From JBPOHE01 sp052035915 (GTDB lineage: Bacteria; Pseudomonadota; Gammaproteobacteria; Chromatiales; Chromatiaceae), in NCBI GenBank assembly GCA_052035915.1, contig JBPOHE010000005.1, forward strand, positions 1-34,774: a stretch of 34,774 nt of DNA. The letters are read 5' to 3'. The translations under genes were made by a program, and so were the position numbers. The notes beneath the pieces are model-generated. The model worked only from the letters and a program-made list of their open reading frames with translations. It ran no database searches and had not been told where the DNA came from. How positions within the stretch are numbered: the stretch's first letter is position 1; each line of letters opens with the position of its first letter. Shown here piece after piece: positions 23,901-31,912 of this stretch.

Positions 23901-26900
23901 TCAGATTTGATCCCTATCCGGTCTGTCTTGCCCGTCATCGGTCGACACCTTCAACCGAATTCCTCTCCTACCGGATCGCCGTCCCACCTGGGGTGTCTCC
24001 TTCCTGATTTCAGATTCCGAGTGAGAAGAAACGACGCTCGTACCAGTGTCCATCGGGGGAATGGCCTCATCAGACTTGGTCGGTTCTTCCCGCAAGAAAC
24101 TTTGCCCTTCGGATAAGGATTGTCCCGGACGGCCAGCGTCTTTCTCTTCGCTGGTAGTGGCGGGTCCGGTCGTGATCGGTTGATCTTCCGCGGCAGAAAC
24201 ACCGGGCTCATCGGACGATTTGGCGGTGGTCTCTCCAGTCGAGGCGATGGAAGCGGAAGATCTCTCCGCCTGTTGGAAGGCCGAATCACCCTGATCCGAA
24301 CTCACATCCCCTTGTGGCCACGCCACCGCCCCCGCCTCAGAGTTGGTAACAGGCGCCGCTGATCCAGGCATGGTCCCGGAGGCGACGGGAACCGTACCAC
24401 CGAAATTGGTGGGAGCCGGTGGAGTTGTAGGGGGCGAAGGTGGAGGTGTCGACCCGCCCTGGACCTTTTTCGGTCTCTTTAGCCACTGCATCAGCAGCAG
24501 GAAGATTCCGCGGATCAGATAAAAGGCCATCAGCAAGACATTCGCGACGATCGACCAGATTCTCAAGACAAGAGACGGACCCTTGGAAGATGCCCTCGCC
24601 TTGGCCGGACGCGCCAGCGTCATATCCTCGGGGCTGGGAAGTACAGTGCCCACAGGGCATCCGGCTGCCGCCACCTCGCATAAGGACCGACTGGCTTTCA
24701 TGCAGCCCAGTGGGATGACGATCAGTGTCAGGATGGTAGACACCATGACCCCGGAGGCCAGGGAGATGGCCATGCCCTGGAAGATGGGATCGGTGAAGAT
24801 CACGCTGGAGCCACAAACGAGGGCCAAGGCCGTGATCATGATCGGGCGCGTCCTGGTATTGCAGGAACGGATCACCGCCTCCGCCACCGGGATACCTCGC
24901 TGGATCTCATGAATCGAAAAGTCCACCAACAGGATCGAGTTGCGAACAATGATGCCGGCCAAGGCAATCCAGCCGATCATCGAGGTAGCGGTAAACTCGG
25001 CCCCCATGATGGCATGCATTGGGATGATCCCAAGCAGGGTCAGGGGAATCGGCGCCATAATCAAGGCTGGAATACGAAAGTTACCGAATTCCCAGACGAC
25101 CAGGATATAGATGAGTATGAGTGCGACCATGAAGGCGGCCCCCATGTCGCGGAAGGTTTCGAAAGTGACGGTCCATTCCCCGGTCCATTCGAGGCTGCTC
25201 ACATTATCAGAGGGCGGAGGTCCGAACCAGTAGGCCTCGACTTTTACCCCGTCGGGCGCGGTGTAATTCGCCAAGAGATCCTGCACCTGAAACATCCCAT
25301 AGACCGGAGCAGCCAGCCTCCCACCCACGTCCGCGACCACATATTCGACCGATCGCAAATCCTTATGGTAGAGGATGTCGTCTTCGGCAATGCGTTCAAA
25401 ACGCCCCAACTCCCGCAATGGCAGGGTCTGACCGGAACCGGATTGGATCGGTAGATCGGCCAGTCGGGTAATTTGGGAACGGATCGCCAGGGGGACCTGG
25501 ATGAGGATATTCGTCGGCTCGTGCCCCGCCCGTTGCTTGACATCCCCCAGGGTCGTACCTCCCAGGGCCATGGCCAGATTGCGATTGATAGCGTCGACGG
25601 AGATTCCCCGCCGCACCGACTTTTCGGTATCGACGATAAAACGCCAATACTCGTAGGGATCGCGGAGATAATTGTCGACATCCACCAGGCTCGGAGCCTT
25701 GCGGAACAGCTCCGTCAGATCCCGGGCAAACTGCCGACGAACTTCAGGCGTTGGACCATGCACCTCGCCGACCACCGACTGAAGCACCGGCGGCCCCGGA
25801 GGCATCTCAACAACGGCGATATTGGCACCAGTGCCCTTAATGATGTTCTGTAGGCTTTCCCGGGCATGGACGGCGATCTGGTGGCTGGATCGCTTACGGA
25901 CCTTTTTGTGGAGCAACTGGACTTGCAGCTCACCCTGCCAGGGCTCGCTCCTCAGATAGTAATGGCGGACCATGCCGTTGAAGTCGAAAGGCTTGGCCGT
26001 ACCGGCATAGAGTTGAATGGCCGTGACCTCGGGGATCTCCCGCACCCGGATAGCCATCTGATGGAGCAGATTTGCCGTCACCGGCAAGGCTGTCCCCTCC
26101 GGCATATCCAACACCACGGAAAATTCCGGCTTGTTGTCCAGCGGCAACATCTTCACCGCCACCCACTTGGTGTAGAAAAAGGAACAGGCAAAGAAAAAGC
26201 TGCCCCAGAGCGCCAAGCGGAAGATGGCCCGTTTGGTCGAGCTTTCCATCAGCGGGGTGAGCACACGGCGATACAGCCCTTCGAGTTTCTCGGCGCCACG
26301 ATGCTCGCGAATCTCTGCCTTTTCCAGGTAGCTCATCGTCGGACGTAGCCACTTGGACTGCGCCAACCAGGGCGTGAACACAAAGGCCGCGAACAGCGAG
26401 ACCAGCATGGCCACGGAACCCAGGGCGGGGATGGGAAACATGTAAGGCCCCATCATGCCGCTGACGAAGCCCATGGGCAGCAGGGCGGCGATCACGGTAA
26501 AGGTGGCGAGGATAGTTGGGTTGCCGACTTCCCGCACCGCATCCACTGCCGTGACCACATCGGTCTTGCCTTCCTGCAACCAACGCCGGTAGATATTCTC
26601 CACCACGACGATAGCGTCGTCGACCAAGATACCGATGGAGAAAATCAGCGCGAAGAGACTCACCCGGTCGATGGTGAATCCGAGGATCCAGGCAGAGAAG
26701 ACGGTAAAAAGCAGCACCACCGGGATGACCAACAGCACCACGATGGCCGGACGGAAGGCACGAAAGGCCACCAGCACCAGGATAAAGACAAAACCCGTGG
26801 CGACGAAGAGTTTGAAAATGAGTTCGTTGACCTTGTCGTTCGCGGTTTCGCCATAGTCGCGGGTAACACTGACCTCCACATTGTCGGGTATCAATTTCCC

Positions 26901-27947
26901 CTTCAAGTGGCCGATGCGCTCGATGATGGCGCTGGCCACCGTCACCCCATTGGTGCCTTCCTTCTTGGCCAGGGCGATCGTCACCGCTGGCTGTCCCTCG
27001 GCCAGGGTCTTGAGTTTGGTTGCCGGCCCGGTGTAATAGGCTACGAGCTGGCGGGCATCTTCCGGACCCTGGGTGACGCGAGCGACATCATGCACGTACA
27101 CGGGAACATTCTTGTGGGTCCCGACTACCAGGCGGTTGATATCATCGGCGTTTTTCAGAAAGGCTCCAGTGATGACCGAAAAATGCACATCACCGGATTC
27201 GACGCCGCCGGCGCGCTGCTGGGAGTTGGCCGTCTGGATGGTGTTGGCTACTTGATCGAGACTGATGTCGTAACCGGACAGCCGCTCGGGAAACACTTCG
27301 ACGGTGATCTGTTCGCGTCGTCCACCAACGACGAAACCGGCTCCAGTGCCCGGCAGTTCCTTGAGATTCTGCAATACAGAGTGAGACAACATGCGCAGGT
27401 AGCCGTCATCCACGTCGGCCATACCATCCCGGTCCATATCCTTGGCCCAAAGCGTGAGATTGACCACGGGCACGTCATCGATGCCCTTGGCCTTGACCAG
27501 GGGAGGCTGCACACCCGGCGGCACGATGTCCATATTGGAGGCCAGTTTGTCATTGACCTTGACCAGGGAAGGACCCATCTTCTGGCCCACATCGAACTCC
27601 ACGGTCACGATGCCCCGGGCCCGCTGGGCGGCTGAATAAACGTGCTTCACCCCCTTGATCTCGCTCATGATGCGTTCGAGGGGTTCGATGGCCAGGGTGG
27701 AGACCTGCTCCGCTTCCGCTCCCGGATAACTGACAAAAATGTCGATCATGGGCACGGAAATCTGTGGATCTTCCTGGCGTGGCGTCAATACCAAACCAAG
27801 CAGCCCCATGAGCATCATGGAGATAAAAAAGAGCGGCGAGAGGGGGGAGTTGATGAAAAATCTTGCCGTTCTTCCAGCAAGACCGAGATGTTCGTCGGAA
27901 AAAGACTCCAAACCCTTCTCGTGTTCCAGGGGTTTTTGCTGGCTCAC
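23901..27947 (-). CDS. RND efflux pump with a long C-terminal extension
   Basis: A 1348-residue RND permease, about 265 residues longer than the family norm. The core (about 1-1083) has TM1 near residues 34-55, a porter domain beginning EDPQISVPMIDIFVSYPGAEAEQV, the TM4 aspartate pair in GILVDDAIVVVEN (about residue 440), and the TM10-12 region (IGWIALAGIIVRNSILLVDF). After the core come a Cys-containing stretch (CEVAAAGCPVG), an extra hydrophobic segment of about 30 residues (about 1124-1157), and a disordered tail rich in Ser, Thr, Pro and Glu that ends with a basic GRRSGRRGIRLKVS. The start is GTG at 27947, with GAGGG upstream. It follows its adaptor by 84 bp. The substrate is unknown; SCP2-like and secreted neighbours hint at an envelope role. 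Confidence 0.92.
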   Translation of the reverse strand: MSQQKPLEHEKGLESFSDEHLGLAGRTARFFINSPLSPLFFISMMLMGLLGLVLTPRQEDPQISVPMIDIFVSYPGAEAEQVSTLAIEPLERIMSEIKGVKHVYSAAQRARGIVTVEFDVGQKMGPSLVKVNDKLASNMDIVPPGVQPPLVKAKGIDDVPVVNLTLWAKDMDRDGMADVDDGYLRMLSHSVLQNLKELPGTGAGFVVGGRREQITVEVFPERLSGYDISLDQVANTIQTANSQQRAGGVESGDVHFSVITGAFLKNADDINRLVVGTHKNVPVYVHDVARVTQGPEDARQLVAYYTGPATKLKTLAEGQPAVTIALAKKEGTNGVTVASAIIERIGHLKGKLIPDNVEVSVTRDYGETANDKVNELIFKLFVATGFVFILVLVAFRAFRPAIVVLLVIPVVLLFTVFSAWILGFTIDRVSLFALIFSIGILVDDAIVVVENIYRRWLQEGKTDVVTAVDAVREVGNPTILATFTVIAALLPMGFVSGMMGPYMFPIPALGSVAMLVSLFAAFVFTPWLAQSKWLRPTMSYLEKAEIREHRGAEKLEGLYRRVLTPLMESSTKRAIFRLALWGSFFFACSFFYTKWVAVKMLPLDNKPEFSVVLDMPEGTALPVTANLLHQMAIRVREIPEVTAIQLYAGTAKPFDFNGMVRHYYLRSEPWQGELQVQLLHKKVRKRSSHQIAVHARESLQNIIKGTGANIAVVEMPPGPPVLQSVVGEVHGPTPEVRRQFARDLTELFRKAPSLVDVDNYLRDPYEYWRFIVDTEKSVRRGISVDAINRNLAMALGGTTLGDVKQRAGHEPTNILIQVPLAIRSQITRLADLPIQSGSGQTLPLRELGRFERIAEDDILYHKDLRSVEYVVADVGGRLAAPVYGMFQVQDLLANYTAPDGVKVEAYWFGPPPSDNVSSLEWTGEWTVTFETFRDMGAAFMVALILIYILVVWEFGNFRIPALIMAPIPLTLLGIIPMHAIMGAEFTATSMIGWIALAGIIVRNSILLVDFSIHEIQRGIPVAEAVIRSCNTRTRPIMITALALVCGSSVIFTDPIFQGMAISLASGVMVSTILTLIVIPLGCMKASRSLCEVAAAGCPVGTVLPSPEDMTLARPAKARASSKGPSLVLRIWSIVANVLLMAFYLIRGIFLLLMQWLKRPKKVQGGSTPPPSPPTTPPAPTNFGGTVPVASGTMPGSAAPVTNSEAGAVAWPQGDVSSDQGDSAFQQAERSSASIASTGETTAKSSDEPGVSAAEDQPITTGPATTSEEKDAGRPGQSLSEGQSFLREEPTKSDEAIPPMDTGTSVVSSHSESEIRKETPQVGRRSGRRGIRLKVSTDDGQDRPDRDQI

Positions 27948-28031
27948 CGTGGCTTTGCCCTCATTTACACAACCAGGCCCGACTGGGCCGAACTACTCCT
28001 GGGAAAACAACCTGGAGCGAGAAATCGTTCC

Positions 28032-29186
28032 TTATTTGCCGCCCCCGGGAGGGGCCGTCCACCCGGCCGTGAGATTGCTGCCCGGATCCCGCAGGACCTT
28101 TTCCCCGGCTCGAAGTCCGGAGAGCACCGTCGTCATACCCGGCGCCAACTCCTCACCGACCCGGATCAACCTCAATTCGCTCTTCCCTTCGTCGTTGACC
28201 ACATAGACCCCAGGAAGGCTGCCGTTGAAGCGAATGGCCGAGGTGGGAATGACGGGATTATCCTGGCCGGGGGCATTGAAGTCCGGTATCAGAACTTTGA
28301 CGTACATACCAGGGGCCGATACGCCCTGGGGCAGATCGAATTTCATCTTTACCGTGTGCCGTTGGACATCCGCCATGGGATAGATCTGCGCCAGACGGAC
28401 AGGCACCACCTGGTCGCCCACATCAAGTTGGGCCTTCAGCATCATGCCCATATTGAGTCCGGGCCGCAGCCGCGCGGGCACATCCACCTCGACCTGGAGA
28501 TAGGTTAGATCGGCGAACTGCAACAGTGGCTGACCGGGCTGGACCGTATCCCCGACTTCAATGAATTTCTTCGTGATGACCCCGTCGAAGGGAGCCAGGC
28601 TTTGGGCATCCCGCAGTTTGGAATCGATCGCCTGGATCTCCGCCTGCGCCTGGATAATGGCATTCTGAGCCTGTTGCACGCCGATATGGGACGAATAAAG
28701 ATCGATCGAGCGGGCCGCCGGCTCACTGCGGTTCCCCATCACCGACTCCATGGGATTGACGAACATCTGGTCGAACAGGTTCGGCATCCCCATACCACCG
28801 GGGGATTCCTTAGTTTTCGGGGACCAGAGTTCGCGCGTGAATTGCGCCCCGGCATTCCGCAGGGCCGCATCGGCATTGGCGAACTGGGCATAGGCCGCCT
28901 GGCGCTTGGCCAACAATTCCCGCTCGTCGATGGCGACCAGCAGGGTGCCGGATTTGTGCTCGTCCCCTTCTCTACCCGCCAGGTATTTGATACGACCAGG
29001 CAACTGGGCCGACAGCGTCACCTCTTTATAAGGGATTACCGTCCCACCCAGAGACACAGTGGCGGCTCCCCGCGACTGTTGTACGACAAAGGTGTCGCCA
29101 GATGGTTGAGCCAGCCCTGGGGCCGTACTCCCAATACCGCCTACCGCGAGCACCGCCATGAGCAGCGAACGAACCTGAATAGCCAT
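28032..29186 (-). CDS. RND efflux adaptor with a Met-rich insertion
   Basis: A 384-residue membrane-fusion protein with a cleavable-type signal (MAIQVRSLLMAVLAVGGIGS ... GLAQ). The first lipoyl half (LPGRIKYLAGREGDEHKSG) and a hairpin follow. Within the hairpin about 40 extra residues include a Met-rich stretch (GGMGMPNLFDQMF and NPMESVMG, about 130-151). The second lipoyl half (SLAPFDGVITKKFIEVGDTVQPGQ), beta-barrel and membrane-proximal domains are normal. The open frame reaches a TTG at 29213, but the ATG at 29186 sits at the start of the signal peptide and is preferred. A terminator separates it from the upstream SCP2 gene, so it likely has its own promoter. It serves the pump encoded next. 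Confidence 0.88.
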   Translation of the reverse strand: MAIQVRSLLMAVLAVGGIGSTAPGLAQPSGDTFVVQQSRGAATVSLGGTVIPYKEVTLSAQLPGRIKYLAGREGDEHKSGTLLVAIDERELLAKRQAAYAQFANADAALRNAGAQFTRELWSPKTKESPGGMGMPNLFDQMFVNPMESVMGNRSEPAARSIDLYSSHIGVQQAQNAIIQAQAEIQAIDSKLRDAQSLAPFDGVITKKFIEVGDTVQPGQPLLQFADLTYLQVEVDVPARLRPGLNMGMMLKAQLDVGDQVVPVRLAQIYPMADVQRHTVKMKFDLPQGVSAPGMYVKVLIPDFNAPGQDNPVIPTSAIRFNGSLPGVYVVNDEGKSELRLIRVGEELAPGMTTVLSGLRAGEKVLRDPGSNLTAGWTAPPGGGK

Positions 29187-29240
29187 CACCACAACTACCC
29201 GAAGGATTTCCAAACCTAGAATTTGCCAGCCGGCAGATCC

Positions 29241-29266
29241 AAAACGGCCCGGGTTGCACCGGGCCG
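29241..29266 (-). terminator. Intrinsic terminator after the SCP2-like gene
   Basis: On the minus strand CGGCCCGG (29259-29266) and CCGGGCCG (29245-29252) form a perfect 8-bp stem with a six-base loop, followed by TTTT (29244-29241). It lies 27 bp past the stop of the SCP2-like gene and before the adaptor gene. Confidence 0.65.
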
Positions 29267-29293
29267 CGAACTCTCGATCCGGAGACGACCGGA

Positions 29294-29689
29294 TTAAACC
29301 CGAGCCATCACCGCAAAGGTCTTGACGAAGGGGCCCGCCATGCGCGGGTCCTTGATCATGGAGGCATAATCGCCGATAGGAAACTTCAGCTTCCCGGACA
29401 TATAGGCCGTACCCAACCCCATCATCCCTGGAGGTTTACCCAGCCATTTCTCCCATTGCTCCTTAGAGGCACGGATGTCCCAGTTCAACGAACCACCCTG
29501 GTAGGCACCAGCCGCAACCGCCTGGCCGCCTTGAACATTAATCACACCACGCGGACCTGGTTCGCCCTCGAAACCATAACCGATAACGCTATTGAACCCG
29601 ATCTGCGCCAAGGCACCAGACAATTCCGACTCCGCATTCCATTGGTTCATGAAACCTTTCATCCACTCATCGGAAAACAGCTCTGCCAT
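29294..29689 (-). CDS. SCP2-like sterol/lipid-binding protein
   Basis: A 131-residue soluble protein beginning MAELFSDEWMKGFMNQWN. It follows the SCP2 pattern: an opening helix, then a beta-strand region (VIGYGFEGEPGPRGVINVQGG), SLNWDIRASKEQWEKWL, and a closing TAYMSGKLKFPIGDYASMIK. SCP2 domains hold lipids or other long hydrophobic ligands in a cavity. The start at 29689 is set by GGAGG five bases upstream; the frame is open further back, but without support. A terminator follows, so it is transcribed separately from the RND pair, though its position invites a link to lipid handling. Confidence 0.85.
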   Translation of the reverse strand: MAELFSDEWMKGFMNQWNAESELSGALAQIGFNSVIGYGFEGEPGPRGVINVQGGQAVAAGAYQGGSLNWDIRASKEQWEKWLGKPPGMMGLGTAYMSGKLKFPIGDYASMIKDPRMAGPFVKTFAVMARV

Positions 29690-30176
29690 CTCGTCCTCCA
29701 TCAAGGGAAAATTTGAAAGTGAAGAGGGATATTCTTCAGTTCGGTGCAACCGAGCCCGGAAATAGGGCTGACAACATGACATGATCATAGGGCGAGAGAC
29801 CCCGCCTTTAAGCCCGAGCAGTATCCTCTATGGCCATGGGTATTGCAACCAAATTACCCCTTTTTCAGTCCCTACCCCTTCCACCCACAGGTTATTATTC
29901 AGTTGCAGCACAGCCTGCAACATTCCTGGCCCCAGTCTCCATCGCCGCTCAATGGACTCTGTCTCTGAACGTGGTGCAGGGAACGATCAGGAGGACATCG
30001 ACGCCGACATGAATATATAGTCGCTCAGCTGGCGACCGCGGGCCAGCCGAGATCGGAATTTTCGCCGCGGTCGGCAGGTTGCCCGCATTCCTCATCAAGC
30101 GCCGAGGGGCCGCTGTGGCGGGTAGTACAGTTAAAGTAGAGCCGCTCCGGCTCGCGGTATTGGCCGCTTTCATGGC
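29690..30176. other. Intergenic region with a possible gene remnant
   Basis: The 487 bases between the SCP2-like gene and the ABC permease contain no supported gene. The part at 30025-30170 has a minus-strand frame with coding-like codon choice (reading QYREPERLYFNCTTRHSG) but no start codon of its own, so it may be the tail of a decayed gene. The rest shows a weak hairpin near 29900-29920 and nothing else recognised. Confidence 0.4.
29695..29699 (-). promoter_or_regulatory. Ribosome binding site of the SCP2-like gene
   Basis: GGAGG on the minus strand, five bases before the ATG at 29689. It selects this start over ATG at 29701 and earlier codons. Confidence 0.7.
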
Positions 30177-31310
30177 CTAGCGCATCACCCGATCCGGATC
30201 CATGGTGGCCACCCGCCAGATCGGGATGATGTTGGCGGCGGCGTAAGGAAAGACAGTGAAGAAAAACAAAGTGGCGAGTGGCAGGGCCTCGACCAGGGGT
30301 TGGGGGTAAAAATCCGGATAGAGGACGGCCCAACCCTTGAGTACCGGGGCAAAGATCAGCGCCCCACCATAGAACACATGGCCATAAGCGAAGAGATAGC
30401 CCAGCAGGAAGGCGGTGAGGGAGATCACGGCGCCTTCCCAGAACTTCATTTGGATCACATCCGAGGTCTCCCAGCCGATCGCCTTGAGGATGCCGATCTC
30501 GCGTTTTTCCGCCGCCGATAGCCCGGAGGCCCGATCCCAGGCCAGGATGGCGAAGGCCAGCAAGGCCCCCATCAGCAACAGGAACAGGACCCCCTCGCGC
30601 CAGGAGAAGAGGGCGTCATAGGTACGCAATATCTCTTCCCGCAGGATCGGACGGGTGTCCGGCAGCCGCTTGCCGATTTTTTCAGCGACGGTGCGCACCT
30701 CCCGGGGATGACGCACCCTGAGCACCAGATCGGTATAGAACCCCGGGGCGATACCGAAGAACTCCCGAAAATCCTCCTCGGCCAGCAGCATCAAGTCCAG
30801 GCTCACCAGTTCCGCCTCGGCTGGCAGGAGATCCCTGACCCGCCAGGTCATGGCCTGGCCCCGAGAGGAACGCAGGCTGAGATAATCCCCCGGGTTGAGG
30901 TTGCGGGCGCGGGCGATCCCGGCCCCGATGCTAATCTCGCCGCGCGATAGGGAGGCTTCCGGCGGCACCATCAGGGTATAGTTGGCGCGCACCGCCGGAT
31001 CATAGTAGTAACCCCACAGCCGTCCCATCGGCGCGGTCACGCCACGGATTCCGGCCACGGAGTCGAGATAGGCGACCGGCATGAGTTCATGTCTCCCCGC
31101 CACCAGTCGCTGTAGACTGATCTCCGGCGCCCCTTGCAGCAAGAGTTCCGCTTCCCGGCGCAGGGATTGGGTGAACAGCATCACCGAGGCGAGCAGAAAG
31201 ACCATGAGGCTGTAGACGAGCAGCAGCCCCAGGTTCTTGCCCTTGTGACGCCATAGGGAAGCCAGGGTGAAGTCGATGAGATAGCGCTGACGCCGCCACC
31301 AACTGGTCAT
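30177..31310 (-). CDS. ABC transporter permease, FtsX/MacB/LolC type
   Basis: A 377-residue inner-membrane permease with the FtsX architecture: TM1 (about residues 26-48, NLGLLLVYSLMVFLLASVML), a periplasmic domain of about 200 residues, and three C-terminal TM segments. Before TM3 lies the typical coupling stretch SAAEKREIGILKAIGWETSDVIQMKF. Such permeases usually work with an ATP-binding subunit in lipoprotein or toxin export or in cell-wall control. No ATPase gene is present on either side in this window. The ATG overlaps the stop of the small upstream membrane protein (ATGA) and has GGAG five bases before it, so the two are made together. Confidence 0.88.
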   Translation of the reverse strand: MTSWWRRQRYLIDFTLASLWRHKGKNLGLLLVYSLMVFLLASVMLFTQSLRREAELLLQGAPEISLQRLVAGRHELMPVAYLDSVAGIRGVTAPMGRLWGYYYDPAVRANYTLMVPPEASLSRGEISIGAGIARARNLNPGDYLSLRSSRGQAMTWRVRDLLPAEAELVSLDLMLLAEEDFREFFGIAPGFYTDLVLRVRHPREVRTVAEKIGKRLPDTRPILREEILRTYDALFSWREGVLFLLLMGALLAFAILAWDRASGLSAAEKREIGILKAIGWETSDVIQMKFWEGAVISLTAFLLGYLFAYGHVFYGGALIFAPVLKGWAVLYPDFYPQPLVEALPLATLFFFTVFPYAAANIIPIWRVATMDPDRVMR

Positions 31311-31600
31311 GGCCGCTCCAGTCTCAGGGGCGGCAACGCCAGTGAACCCGAGGGGAAATGATCGAGGGCCAGGGGATGATCCTGAAAAGCGCTGTGCCGA
31401 TCGGCCTGGGAAAGATGGCGGGTATAGCGCGCCTCGGTAAAAAGCGCCAGATCGCTGAGCTGCAACTGTTGCACCAGCTCACCGACCCGTTGCCGGCGCG
31501 CCTCCGTCGCCTCGAGCGAGCGCCGGACATCCACCTGGGTGAGGAGAAAGCCCGTCAACAGAAACCCCGTACCAACCAGATAAGAATCGACCCGGCGCAC
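31307..31600 (-). CDS. Small membrane-anchored partner of the ABC permease
   Basis: A 97-residue protein with one N-terminal membrane segment (RRVDSYLVGTGFLLTGFLL) and a soluble part containing LFTEARYTRHLSQAD and QDHPLALDHFPSGSL. I recall this pattern in small proteins encoded next to FtsX-type permeases in proteobacteria. The open frame extends to 31699 but the first 33 residues look non-native. A GTG at 31600 has GGAG seven bases upstream and places the membrane segment at the N-terminus. Overlap with the permease start indicates coupled translation. The function is unknown. Confidence 0.75.
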   Translation of the reverse strand: MRRVDSYLVGTGFLLTGFLLTQVDVRRSLEATEARRQRVGELVQQLQLSDLALFTEARYTRHLSQADRHSAFQDHPLALDHFPSGSLALPPLRLERP

Positions 31601-31607
31601 CTTTGGT

Positions 31608-31611
31608 CTCC
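31608..31611 (-). promoter_or_regulatory. Ribosome binding site deciding a GTG start
   Basis: GGAG on the minus strand, seven bases before the GTG at 31600 of the small membrane protein. Confidence 0.55.
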
Positions 31612-31734
31612 GATAAGCAAGATGAAAGAGGGCATGATACCGCCTGACCTTGAGGCATTGTTCCGGCCCGCCCTGGGTGAAGGCATTGACCATCGTCAAA
31701 CCCGGACCCGGAACGCCATAAACTCAGACTGGTT

Positions 31735-31805
31735 CGTCACGCCCACACAAGCGGAGATCCAGGTCATTGATTTAACGAGGTTCCCGCTTGCGCGAGAATA
31801 CCCAA
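31735..31805 (-). repeat. REP-like repeat pair (tandem degenerate halves)
   Basis: Read on the minus strand, TTCTCGCGCAAGCGGGAA and then CTGGATCTCCGCTTGTGTGG ... GTGACGAAC match the common proteobacterial motif of a CCCGC...GCGGG hairpin followed by ATGACG. Both halves have several changes, so this is an aged copy. Confidence 0.55.
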
Positions 31806-31912
31806 AGCCGAACCGATCAGCGTTGCCTAAGAACCCTATCCTGGTCGCGCACGGAACTTTGGCCCGGCACCTCTCCGATACAGCAGACGTCACCTTAGGG
31901 ACACCAACCCGG

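Larger units (their letters stand above)
31601..31912. other. Divergent intergenic region with a REP-like repeat
   Basis: These 312 bases separate two divergent genes. They contain the REP-like repeat at 31735-31805. A long plus-strand frame through here is only an upstream extension of the DUF255 gene. A minus-strand 120-codon frame (31696-32058) translates the repeat as GYSRASGN and WISACVGVT, a well-known artefact. Confidence 0.55.

Noticed and set aside
29949..30173. 74-codon minus-strand frame beginning at an ATG after the permease stop
   Set aside because: Codon choice is poor compared with the neighbouring frame and no ribosome binding site is seen.
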